Positions 18,425 to 26,169 of a stretch of 26,169 nt of DNA are shown here, in pieces. The DNA is from Pseudidiomarina aestuarii (lineage in GTDB: Bacteria > Pseudomonadota > Gammaproteobacteria > Enterobacterales > Alteromonadaceae), in assembly GCA_003030745.1 (NCBI GenBank), contig PYVG01000018.1:1-26169 (forward strand), given 5' to 3'. The position numbers and the translations under genes were made by a program. The notes under the pieces are model-generated. The model did no database searches, was not told the origin of the DNA, and saw only the letters and a list, made by a program, of their open reading frames with translations. Position 1 is the stretch's first letter. The number at the start of each line of letters is the position of its first letter.

Positions 18425-18676
18425 TTAGAATGAACCGATAAAGGCTTCAATACCCTCTTCATTCAATGCGTCGAGAGCTTCTTGCAGAGCCGCTTGATCG
18501 GACTCAAAGTGGTCTTCCCACAGGGTTGAATTGTTGTCTTGATCGACTATTTCTAAAATCCAACCGTGCTCATCCGATTTATAGATATCAATTTGGACGG
18601 TTTGATCATTTTGAGTGTAGGTTTGCGTGAGTGGACTTTGTTCAAAGTCGTTGTCAGCAGGGTTTGCGGTGGTCAT
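18425..18676 (-). CDS. Small acidic protein of unknown function
   Basis: This 83-residue protein was not recognised. It is strongly acidic and hydrophilic with no signal peptide or membrane segment, so it is probably cytosolic. A beta-rich middle (TVQIDIYKSDEHGWILEIVD) is followed by a helical tail (SDQAALQEALDALNEEGIE) ending FIGSF. The ATG at 18676 is chosen because GGAG lies seven bases before it; a TTG twelve bases upstream gives a longer frame but has its own codons inside that ribosome site. It is encoded between dnaE and another small gene, 56 bases downstream of the latter's stop. A possible dnaE promoter begins at its 3' end. It could be a small accessory or regulatory protein; nothing more can be said. 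Confidence 0.65.
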   Translation of the reverse strand: MTTANPADNDFEQSPLTQTYTQNDQTVQIDIYKSDEHGWILEIVDQDNNSTLWEDHFESDQAALQEALDALNEEGIEAFIGSF

Positions 18677-18732
18677 AGTGGGCTCCAATCATTAAGAATG
18701 ACCGCTATGATAGTGCTGTGTCGCCCAATTAC

Positions 18733-19005
18733 CTAATTCTTCGTACTGTTTTGAAACTTCTTCATCCAGCCATGTACTACTTCGGGGTCAACTAGTCGCC
18801 CTTCTTTGATGCCTTCGGCAGCGATCTCGGTATCTGCGCATGCACGTTCTTGATCACTTAAAAACCGCGATTGATAGGCATCAATCGCGGCTAATAATTG
18901 ATTAAATTCAGCTTGCTGGGCAGCTACTGTCGGCGATAACTCACCGAGCCGTTGCATGGCAACAGCGAGCTCGTGTTCTGTTTCGATCCTGAAACCTGAC
19001 AACAT
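18733..19005 (-). CDS. Small helical protein, possibly ParD/CopG antitoxin-like
   Basis: This 90-residue cytosolic protein has no membrane segment. Its middle is helical with a coiled-coil look (SPTVAAQQAEFNQLLAAIDA). The C-terminal stretch AAEGIKEGRLVDPEVVHGWM resembles the tail seen in ParD/CopG-type antitoxins and related small regulators, where a G-R-x-V segment is followed by a short W-containing helix. An N-terminal ribbon-helix-helix DNA-binding motif is not obvious, and no toxin gene is adjacent. The family call is therefore tentative. The ATG at 19005 has GGAG four bases upstream. It lies 24 bases after the DUF6868 gene and is probably transcribed with it. Confidence 0.6.
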   Translation of the reverse strand: MLSGFRIETEHELAVAMQRLGELSPTVAAQQAEFNQLLAAIDAYQSRFLSDQERACADTEIAAEGIKEGRLVDPEVVHGWMKKFQNSTKN

Positions 19006-19029
19006 ACTTCTCCAATAAACAGCAGCGAA

Positions 19030-19269
19030 TTAGCGAATAACAAACTCCATGACGATCCACGGAACGAGAAAGAATACGATGACGAGCACTTTATAGATCG
19101 CCATACTCATATAATGCATTTGGTCAAACGATTCACGCGAGAGTGGAAACCACTTCCCGTGCAGGTTGTAGAGCCGTTCCCGAAATGCGGTTAAGACGAC
19201 AAACCACAGCGCTAATACCCCGTAATTAACAACCCAACACCACAACAACACTTCCTTCCATTCACCCAC
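19030..19269 (-). CDS. DUF6868-like small membrane protein
   Basis: This 79-residue protein has two hydrophobic segments (about 6-27, LLWCWVVNYGVLALWFVVLTAF, and about 55-77, YKVLVIVFFLVPWIVMEFVI). They are joined by a conserved-looking loop, ERLYNLHGKWFPLSRESF, then DQMHYMSMAIYK. This pattern of two membrane helices around an LHGKWF-x-LS-x-E-x-FD segment fits the DUF6868 family as I remember it; the function is unknown. The start is a GTG at 19269 with a strong AAGGAG site six bases upstream. It is first in a run of three small genes. Confidence 0.7.
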   Translation of the reverse strand: MGEWKEVLLWCWVVNYGVLALWFVVLTAFRERLYNLHGKWFPLSRESFDQMHYMSMAIYKVLVIVFFLVPWIVMEFVIR

Positions 19270-19310
19270 AGTACTCTCCTTTTTTTGCTGACAGCGTTTG
19301 TATCGAATGG

Positions 19311-19316
19311 AGTATA
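19311..19316 (-). promoter_or_regulatory. Likely -10 box for the small-gene run
   Basis: TATACT on the minus strand (five of six matches to TATAAT) lies about 40 bases before the GTG of the DUF6868-like gene. No good -35 box is seen at 16-18 bases upstream. Confidence 0.35.
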
Positions 19317-19377
19317 GTTTGCAGTTTTATGAATTGCTGAAGTAAAGCTGGCATACAAGCTTTCGCGGATTTCAGAC

Positions 19378-19408
19378 AAAAAAAAGCCGCCTGTCGAAAC
19401 AAGCGGCT
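19378..19408 (-). terminator. Rho-independent terminator of icd
   Basis: On the minus strand, AGCCGC (19403-19408) pairs with GCGGCT (19385-19390). One mismatch and three more pairs lie inside, closing on a four-base loop. An eight-base T-run follows (19385-19378). It lies about 30 bases after the icd stop codon. Confidence 0.9.
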
Positions 19409-19439
19409 GTTTTGCTAGTTGAGTAATCTCAGTTGTCGA

Positions 19440-21715
<2,276 letters not shown>

Positions 21716-21737
21716 GCAAATTAGCTGCGTTCACTCT

Positions 21738-21761
21738 AGTCGATTAATCTTCTCCTCGACT
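21738..21761. repeat. Inverted repeat between icd and the divergent lipoprotein gene
   Basis: AGTCGA (21738-21743) and TCGACT (21756-21761) are separated by 12 bases, in the intergenic stretch shared by two divergent genes. It could be an operator. No regulator is recognised. Confidence 0.35.
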
Positions 21762-21811
21762 CTGAAGAAATGCTAAACTCGACGGCAACACAACGGAATG
21801 AAGAGATAATC

Positions 21812-22054
21812 ATGGATATCAAAAAATTGGTTTTTGCAGGTAGTGCTTTTGTCTTACTGTCATCTTGTTCACTGCTAACCACCAAACTTGATGGTTCACC
21901 GCGCTTTTGGCAATGCTCAGCCGAATCATCATTTGGTCAACGCACGCTCATTACCGACTCCTCAAAATATCAAGCGACAAAACGTGCGCTCGATGAGTGT
22001 AATCGGAGTTATGGGCAGTGCAGTACGACAGGCTGTGACCCATTAGAACTATAA
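21812..22054 (+). CDS. Small cysteine-containing lipoprotein of unknown function
   Basis: This is the only plus-strand gene in the window. The 80-residue product starts MDIKKLVFAGSAFVLLSSC, a lipoprotein signal with lipobox LSSC and the modified Cys at 19. The mature part is about 61 residues, with four more cysteines in FWQCSAE, DECNRSYG and the QCSTTGCDPLEL end, so disulfide bonds in the periplasm are likely. Residues 20-21 (SL) do not include the Asp that favours inner-membrane retention, so outer-membrane sorting is likely. The ATG at 21812 is chosen over one 42 bases upstream because it has GAAGAGA at the right distance and begins the signal peptide. A weak extended -10 (TGCTAAACT, ending 21779) lies upstream. 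The family was not recognised. Confidence 0.78.
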   Translation: MDIKKLVFAGSAFVLLSSCSLLTTKLDGSPRFWQCSAESSFGQRTLITDSSKYQATKRALDECNRSYGQCSTTGCDPLEL

Positions 22055-22062
22055 ATTGAAGA

Positions 22063-22087
22063 GGAATGCCGCTGTTAAGCGGCTTCC
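22063..22087. terminator. Hairpin between convergent genes, covering the EAL-HDOD stop codon
   Basis: GCCGCT (22068-22073) and AGCGGC (22078-22083) form a stem with a four-base loop. GGAA and TTCC extend it beyond a one-base mismatch or bulge. The TAA stop of the minus-strand gene is partly inside the loop. Neither strand has a good T-run, so it may be a weak bidirectional terminator or a transcript-end stabiliser. Confidence 0.4.
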
Positions 22088-23277
22088 ATCGCTTGGAATA
22101 GCTCGTCGACCAAAAAGTGGGATTGTTTATAAACTTGGAAGAGTTCTGGGTCAGCTAGATCAATGCGCTTCATGGCGACCGAATATTCGAAGTCCTCGAC
22201 CGAGCGTAACTGCTCACCTAACTCACCGAAATAGCTCAAAACCGCATCGCGCACTGAACTAGAAATGTTCAATTCATTCACGAATTCATTCTTGTTCACA
22301 TCAAGCAAGATGTCACAGCCTGACAACAGCCCCACTAAAAACGCAACATCAGCAGCGCGTGAGCCGTGAGCAGATTGACGCATCAATTCGGCGCACATAT
22401 ACGCGCGAGTCAGCACCAATTTGGCGGCTCCCGGTGTGCTGTTGCGCAACGACAGAATGAGCAGCACCCATTTTCGTAATGGCTCCAAGCCAAGCAGCAT
22501 GACGACTTCACGAACCGATTCAATTTTGCGGGCGACGCCGTAATAAGGACTATTCGCTATCCGCAAGAGATTCACAACTAACACAGGGTCTGTAGAAATA
22601 GCAGCGACCAGATCGTAGAGATCCGGCTCTTCACTAAAGAGCTGCTGAATAATCATAGCCTGCTCACCAGCCGCCGATGGAACTTTACGACCTTCAATCA
22701 CTTTGGGCTTGGCTAAATAAAAGCCTTGAAACAAATCAAAACCTAAATCTTTGTACTTTTCGTAAGTCGCTTCTTCTTCGATTTTTTCAGCGAGCCACAG
22801 CACCGGATAATCCCGAAGTGCGTGATAATGTTCGGAGGCTTCTTCGAAAGATGTTTTGGTAATGTCGACCTTAATAATGGTCGCCATTTTTAAAATAGGA
22901 TCCCATGCCGGATGAAATTCAAAATCATCTAGCGCAAAACGAAAACCTTCGTCCACCCAAGCTCGGATAGCTGCGATGATTTCAGGTGTTGGTTCAATGC
23001 GTTCGATGAGTTCGACAATGACATCTTTGGGATTCAACGGCAGAAAAATGCCGGACAATAGAAAATCGGCGGATACATTGATGCAAACCGGCATTTTATA
23101 ATGCTCAACGTGCTCAATCACACCGGTGCAGAGGTTAAAAAGTAATTCACTAGTGGCACGTTCATCACCAACATCGAGTGCGGATACACCGCTGTCGTGT
23201 CGATAGAGTAGCTCATGGGAATAGATATGCCCACGGCGATCATAGATGGGTTGTGCTGCAAAAAGTATCTCGGCCAT
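22075..23277 (-). CDS. EAL-HDOD signalling protein (YuxH/CdgJ-like)
   Basis: This 400-residue cytosolic protein has an N-terminal EAL domain (about 1-200) and a C-terminal HDOD domain (about 205-395, LVAAISTDPVLVVNLLRIAN, then SPYYG and ESVREVVMLLGLEPLRKWV). EAL domains break down cyclic-di-GMP. In this EAL-HDOD family the domain is often degenerate, and CdgJ of Vibrio affects motility. Here the signature is HELLYR (E22), and most expected ligand positions look filled: N67, E89, D117-D118 (ALDDF), K136 (IKVD), E164 and E167, and Gln in FQGFYLAKP. Activity therefore cannot be excluded. There is no sensor or membrane segment and almost no ribosome site. A strong terminator separates it from the upstream peptidase gene. 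Confidence 0.9.
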   Translation of the reverse strand: MAEILFAAQPIYDRRGHIYSHELLYRHDSGVSALDVGDERATSELLFNLCTGVIEHVEHYKMPVCINVSADFLLSGIFLPLNPKDVIVELIERIEPTPEIIAAIRAWVDEGFRFALDDFEFHPAWDPILKMATIIKVDITKTSFEEASEHYHALRDYPVLWLAEKIEEEATYEKYKDLGFDLFQGFYLAKPKVIEGRKVPSAAGEQAMIIQQLFSEEPDLYDLVAAISTDPVLVVNLLRIANSPYYGVARKIESVREVVMLLGLEPLRKWVLLILSLRNSTPGAAKLVLTRAYMCAELMRQSAHGSRAADVAFLVGLLSGCDILLDVNKNEFVNELNISSSVRDAVLSYFGELGEQLRSVEDFEYSVAMKRIDLADPELFQVYKQSHFLVDELFQAMEAA

Positions 23278-23330
23278 TTATTGTAATTATTTTACGTCTA
23301 GATATGTCATCTTATATAACAAATAAGCGG

Positions 23331-23369
23331 AAGAAAAAAGGGGTAGATTTGAATCTACCCCTTTTTCTT
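23331..23369. terminator. Strong bidirectional-type terminator after the M3 peptidase gene
   Basis: GGGGTAGATT (23340-23349) and AATCTACCCC (23352-23361) are separated by two bases. They are flanked by an A-run on the left and TTTTTCTT on the right, so on the minus strand the hairpin ends in a six-base T-run. It follows the peptidase stop codon by 9 bases. Confidence 0.9.
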
Positions 23370-23378
23370 GCGTCTCGT

Positions 23379-25565
23379 TTAGTCGACTTTTGGTGTCGTT
23401 AAACCACGGCGCTCAAGTAGTGCGTCGACCGTTGGCTCTTGACCACGGAAGTCGATGTACTGTTGCATCGGGTCTTTACTATTTCCTTTAGACAAAATGG
23501 TGTCTCGGAACTTCTGACCGTTTTCCAACGTCAGTCCACCCTGCTCTTGCATGTACGCAAACGCGTCAGCGGCAAGAACTTCAGACCACATGTAAGCATA
23601 ATAGCCAGCTGAGTAGCCACCTGCGAATACGTGTGCGAAAAAGGTTGAGCGATAACGTGGTGGCACGGCTTCTACATCAACACCATTGCGCGCCAGCGCC
23701 GCTTCTTCAAAGGCTTGGATATTATCGATAGCTGGAGCATCAGCTGGCAGCGTGTGATATTCCAAATCTAATAAGGCTGCTGCGATGTATTCCAACGTAT
23801 CAAAGCCCATGTTGAAGTTTTTCGCTGCCATGACTTTCTCAAGTAGCTCAGCAGGAATTTGTTCGTCAGTTTCATGATGACGAGCAAAGTTCGCGAGTAC
23901 TTTCGGATTCAATGTCCAGTCTTCTTGGAACGTTGATGGAAACTCAACATAGTCACGTGATACCGAGGTACCCGCTAAAGAAGGATACATCACGTCAGAG
24001 AACATACCGTGCAACGCATGTCCCATTTCGTGGAACATGGTGCTAACTTCATCAAAGCTCAATAAAGTTGGCTCGCCATCTGGAGCTTTCTGGATGTTCA
24101 TGTTGTTCAGAATAACTGGTTTGGTGTCTAGTAAGCCTGACTGACCAACAAATGAACTCATCCAAGCGCCACCACGTTTGCCGTCTCGGGTAAACCAGTC
24201 ACCGTAGAACAAGCCCAAGGTTTCGCCATCCACATCTTTCACTTCATAAACCAAGATGTCATCTGCATAAGTCGGAATATCGTCACGCTTATGGAATGTG
24301 ATCCCGAATAATTCAGTCATCGCGAAGAATACACCGTCTTCAACGACTCGGTTGAATTCGAAGTACTGCTTCACTTGGTCGCCATCTAACGCGTATTTTT
24401 CCGCGCGAACTTTCTCAGCATAGAACGCCCAATCCCAAGGTTTCACATCGAAATCACCGCCTTCTGCTTCAATCATTTCTTGAATGGCAAGTTGCTCAGC
24501 GCGAACGTTAGAAACGACTGCTGGAACTAGGTCACGCAACATATCTTGCGCCGCAGCAGGTTCTTTCGCCATACTGGTTTCGAGCACGTACTGGCCCCAG
24601 TTGTCATAGCCCAATAACGCAGCTTTATCAGCGCGCAATTCAGCTAATCGAGCAGCAAGTGGACGGTTATCGGTTGCGGTGTTACCAGTACCACGATTGG
24701 CAGAGGCTTCCCAAACACGCTGACGCAATTCGCGATTTTCCAACGATTGAAGAATCGGCTGGCGAGTAGTGTTAGTAATTTTGATCGCGTATTTACCATC
24801 ATGACCTGCGGCCGTTGCAGCATCCGCTAACTGCTGAATTTGTGAAGCACTCAATCCTGCCAATTCTTCAGCAGAATCAACCACGATCAAGTTTTCATCA
24901 GCAAGCTTCATCAGGTTTTGTTGGAATTGGGTGGTCAGCTCAGAGAGTTCTGAGTTGATTGCGCGAATCTGTTCTTTCTCTTGCTCATTAAGCTGTGCAC
25001 CGGCACGTACGAAACCTTTATAGGTATCTTCAACCAAACGCAGTTCTTCACCTTCGAGCGTGTCACGAGCATCATAAACGGCTTTCACACGAGCGAATAA
25101 CTCAGGGTTCAAACTGATGTTGTCGCCGTGCTGTGCCATTAACGGTGCCATTTTGGACTGTAAGGTACGCGTGTCCGTGTTACCTGCAGCACCCGCAACG
25201 TTATAAAACACAGAAGCGACGCGGCTTAGTAACCGACCTGAGCGCTCCATAGCAACAATGGTATTCTCAAACGTTGGCGCTGCTGGATCATTAACAATGG
25301 CTTCAATTTCAGCCATATGCTGTTCCATACCGGCCATTAATGCTGGCTCATAGTCTGCGAAATCAATGTTAGAAAAGTCAGGAGCTTGATATGGCAAGGT
25401 GCTGGCTGTGTAAAACGGGTTACTCGCGTTAAATTCACTGCCGCTGGTTTGCATTTGCTCTTGTTGAGCGGTTTCTGACGTTTGTTGTGCTGCTTCTTTG
25501 TCTGAACAAGCGGCTACGGTTAGCGCTGCTCCGATAGCAACAGCAATAAGGCTTTTGCGCATCAT
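23379..25565 (-). CDS. dcp: M3-family metallopeptidase (Dcp-like peptidyl-dipeptidase), lipoprotein
   Basis: This is a zinc peptidase that trims oligopeptides. The family member Dcp releases C-terminal dipeptides. The zinc site is HEMGH (H512, E513, H516), with the third ligand E541 in DYVEFPS, the usual spacing for M3. The N-terminal half matches Dcp (NPFYTASTLPYQAPDF). Unlike cytosolic E. coli Dcp it begins MMRKSLIAVAIGAALTVAAC, a lipoprotein signal, followed by a Gln/Thr/Ser-rich linker, so it should act in the periplasm or on the outer membrane. The residue after the Cys is Ser, then Asp. The ATG at 25565 is chosen for GGGAG eight bases upstream; a longer frame to 25595 lacks this. The length is 728 aa. 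It is a single-gene transcript with its own terminator. Confidence 0.92.
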   Translation of the reverse strand: MMRKSLIAVAIGAALTVAACSDKEAAQQTSETAQQEQMQTSGSEFNASNPFYTASTLPYQAPDFSNIDFADYEPALMAGMEQHMAEIEAIVNDPAAPTFENTIVAMERSGRLLSRVASVFYNVAGAAGNTDTRTLQSKMAPLMAQHGDNISLNPELFARVKAVYDARDTLEGEELRLVEDTYKGFVRAGAQLNEQEKEQIRAINSELSELTTQFQQNLMKLADENLIVVDSAEELAGLSASQIQQLADAATAAGHDGKYAIKITNTTRQPILQSLENRELRQRVWEASANRGTGNTATDNRPLAARLAELRADKAALLGYDNWGQYVLETSMAKEPAAAQDMLRDLVPAVVSNVRAEQLAIQEMIEAEGGDFDVKPWDWAFYAEKVRAEKYALDGDQVKQYFEFNRVVEDGVFFAMTELFGITFHKRDDIPTYADDILVYEVKDVDGETLGLFYGDWFTRDGKRGGAWMSSFVGQSGLLDTKPVILNNMNIQKAPDGEPTLLSFDEVSTMFHEMGHALHGMFSDVMYPSLAGTSVSRDYVEFPSTFQEDWTLNPKVLANFARHHETDEQIPAELLEKVMAAKNFNMGFDTLEYIAAALLDLEYHTLPADAPAIDNIQAFEEAALARNGVDVEAVPPRYRSTFFAHVFAGGYSAGYYAYMWSEVLAADAFAYMQEQGGLTLENGQKFRDTILSKGNSKDPMQQYIDFRGQEPTVDALLERRGLTTPKVD

Positions 25566-25643
25566 AATAGGTTCTCCCTGGTGGACTGAATCCAAAGACT
25601 GTAACAGACCTTGGCTTCATTGTTATGTGTAATCACGTGCTCT

Positions 25644-25672
25644 AATGTAACTTTGTGTGACTACGGGCTCAA
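25644..25672 (-). promoter_or_regulatory. Possible promoter of the M3 peptidase gene
   Basis: The minus strand has TTGAGC (25667-25672), 17 bases, then TACATT (25644-25649). Each box matches four of six consensus bases. It lies in the 163-base gap before the gene and would give a leader of about 70 bases. Confidence 0.3.
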
Positions 25673-25728
25673 GAGCTATTCATAGCGTAAATGGTGTGTT
25701 TTGACGGATTTCGCAGTAAATAAGTGCT

Positions 25729-26076
25729 TTAAGCAACAATTTTGATGGGTATTAAAGGTGGTAAGCCGTGCTGAGCGCGAGCTTTATCGCAGAATGGATT
25801 TTCGCCTTCGTCGCCGGCTATAAATTCACGGCAAGGCGATGGGCGATTCGCGTAAATGGTGCAACCCACTTGCACGCCAATTTCGCCATCAAGAGCAACG
25901 CAGCGGGGTTGTTTCTGGTTGGTACCTTGCATGCACAGTAGGTGCGGATGAAAAGCTTCGGTGAGTTCTGATGGCACATAGCCGGTCGGAGCGCCAGTAG
26001 CTTCGCCCCAATAGAAAGACACACGATATGACGCGCAACAAGCACCACACGTCAAGCAGGCTGAAGCCGAACTCAT
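25729..26076 (-). CDS. YkgJ-family cysteine-cluster protein
   Basis: This 115-residue cytosolic protein has eight cysteines in the family pattern: CLTCGACC near the N-terminus (7-14), then single Cys in LLCMQG, PRCVAL, VGCTIY, SPCREF and NPFCDKAR. These are expected to bind zinc or iron or an Fe-S cluster. The biochemical role of the family is not established. The ATG at 26076 has GGGAG nine bases upstream. It sits 38 bases downstream of the tRNA-Asp 3' end in the same direction, and could be read from the tRNA transcript. Confidence 0.85.
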   Translation of the reverse strand: MSSASACLTCGACCASYRVSFYWGEATGAPTGYVPSELTEAFHPHLLCMQGTNQKQPRCVALDGEIGVQVGCTIYANRPSPCREFIAGDEGENPFCDKARAQHGLPPLIPIKIVA

Positions 26077-26114
26077 CGCGCAACACTCCCAACAGGTAAG
26101 AAAACTTGTTGAAA

Positions 26115-26169
26115 TGGCGGAGCGGACGGGACTCGAACCCGCGACCCCCGGCGTGACAGGCCGGTATTC
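26115..26169 (-). tRNA. tRNA-Asp (GUC), 5' part beyond window edge
   Basis: On the minus strand the visible part reads from the end of the D-arm side to the encoded CCA (26115-26117). The anticodon stem-loop has loop CTGTCAC with anticodon GTC at 26155-26157, and the T-arm GCGGGTTCGAGTCCCG(T) is intact. The acceptor 3' strand resembles that of E. coli tRNA-Asp. The acceptor 5' strand and D-arm are cut off. Confidence 0.93.

Noticed and set aside
18733..19005. Complete toxin-antitoxin module
   Set aside because: Only a weak antitoxin-like C-terminus is visible. Neither neighbour resembles a known toxin, so it is left as a finding rather than a call.
26115..26169. tRNA-Asp as an integration site with an attachment repeat
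   Set aside because: No integrase or second copy of the tRNA 3' end is visible in the window.

Overview
The window looks like chromosomal DNA of a marine gammaproteobacterium. The best guess is Alteromonadales, near Idiomarina/Pseudidiomarina. This rests on protein character, the compact dnaE-accA-tilS order, a monomeric NADP isocitrate dehydrogenase, and a bias toward amino-acid and peptide catabolism (a branched-chain 2-oxoacid dehydrogenase, AstE, a Dcp-type peptidase). The genus assignment is inference. Almost every gene is on the minus strand; the exception is one small lipoprotein gene at 21812-22054. No stretch longer than about 170 bases lacks a gene.

Layout, left to right (transcription runs right to left). 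1-3351: a bkd-type operon encoding E1 alpha, E1 beta and the E2 acyltransferase. E2 has two near-identical lipoyl domains and runs off the left edge. The region before the operon carries a LiuR-like dyad. 3468-5221: a DUF599 membrane protein translationally coupled to an AstE-type zinc hydrolase, with a terminator before them. 5341-9748: a tripartite-type efflux operon (periplasmic adaptor then RND pump, 11-nt overlap) with no outer-membrane channel gene beside it. 9860-18340: a coupled run dnaE > accA > tilS > EamA transporter > CPA2/Kef-type antiporter. Gaps are 0 or 20 nt and overlaps are 4 nt. A terminator-like hairpin lies inside the first codons of tilS.

18425-19269: three small genes (a DUF6868 membrane protein, a possible ParD/CopG-like protein, and an acidic unknown). 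19440-21671: icd, with a clear terminator. 21812-22054: the plus-strand lipoprotein, convergent with an EAL-HDOD signalling protein (22075-23277). 23379-25565: an M3 peptidase lipoprotein. 25729-26076: a YkgJ-like cysteine-cluster protein. 26115 to the right edge: the 3' part of tRNA-Asp(GUC).

Most of this is core housekeeping and catabolic DNA. I saw no CRISPR array, insertion sequence, prophage, defence island or biosynthetic cluster, and no convincing wholly new system. The points most worth a second look are the shortened TilS with an altered PP-loop, the terminator hairpin inside its start, the LiuR-like operator before bkd, and the small-gene cluster upstream of dnaE.
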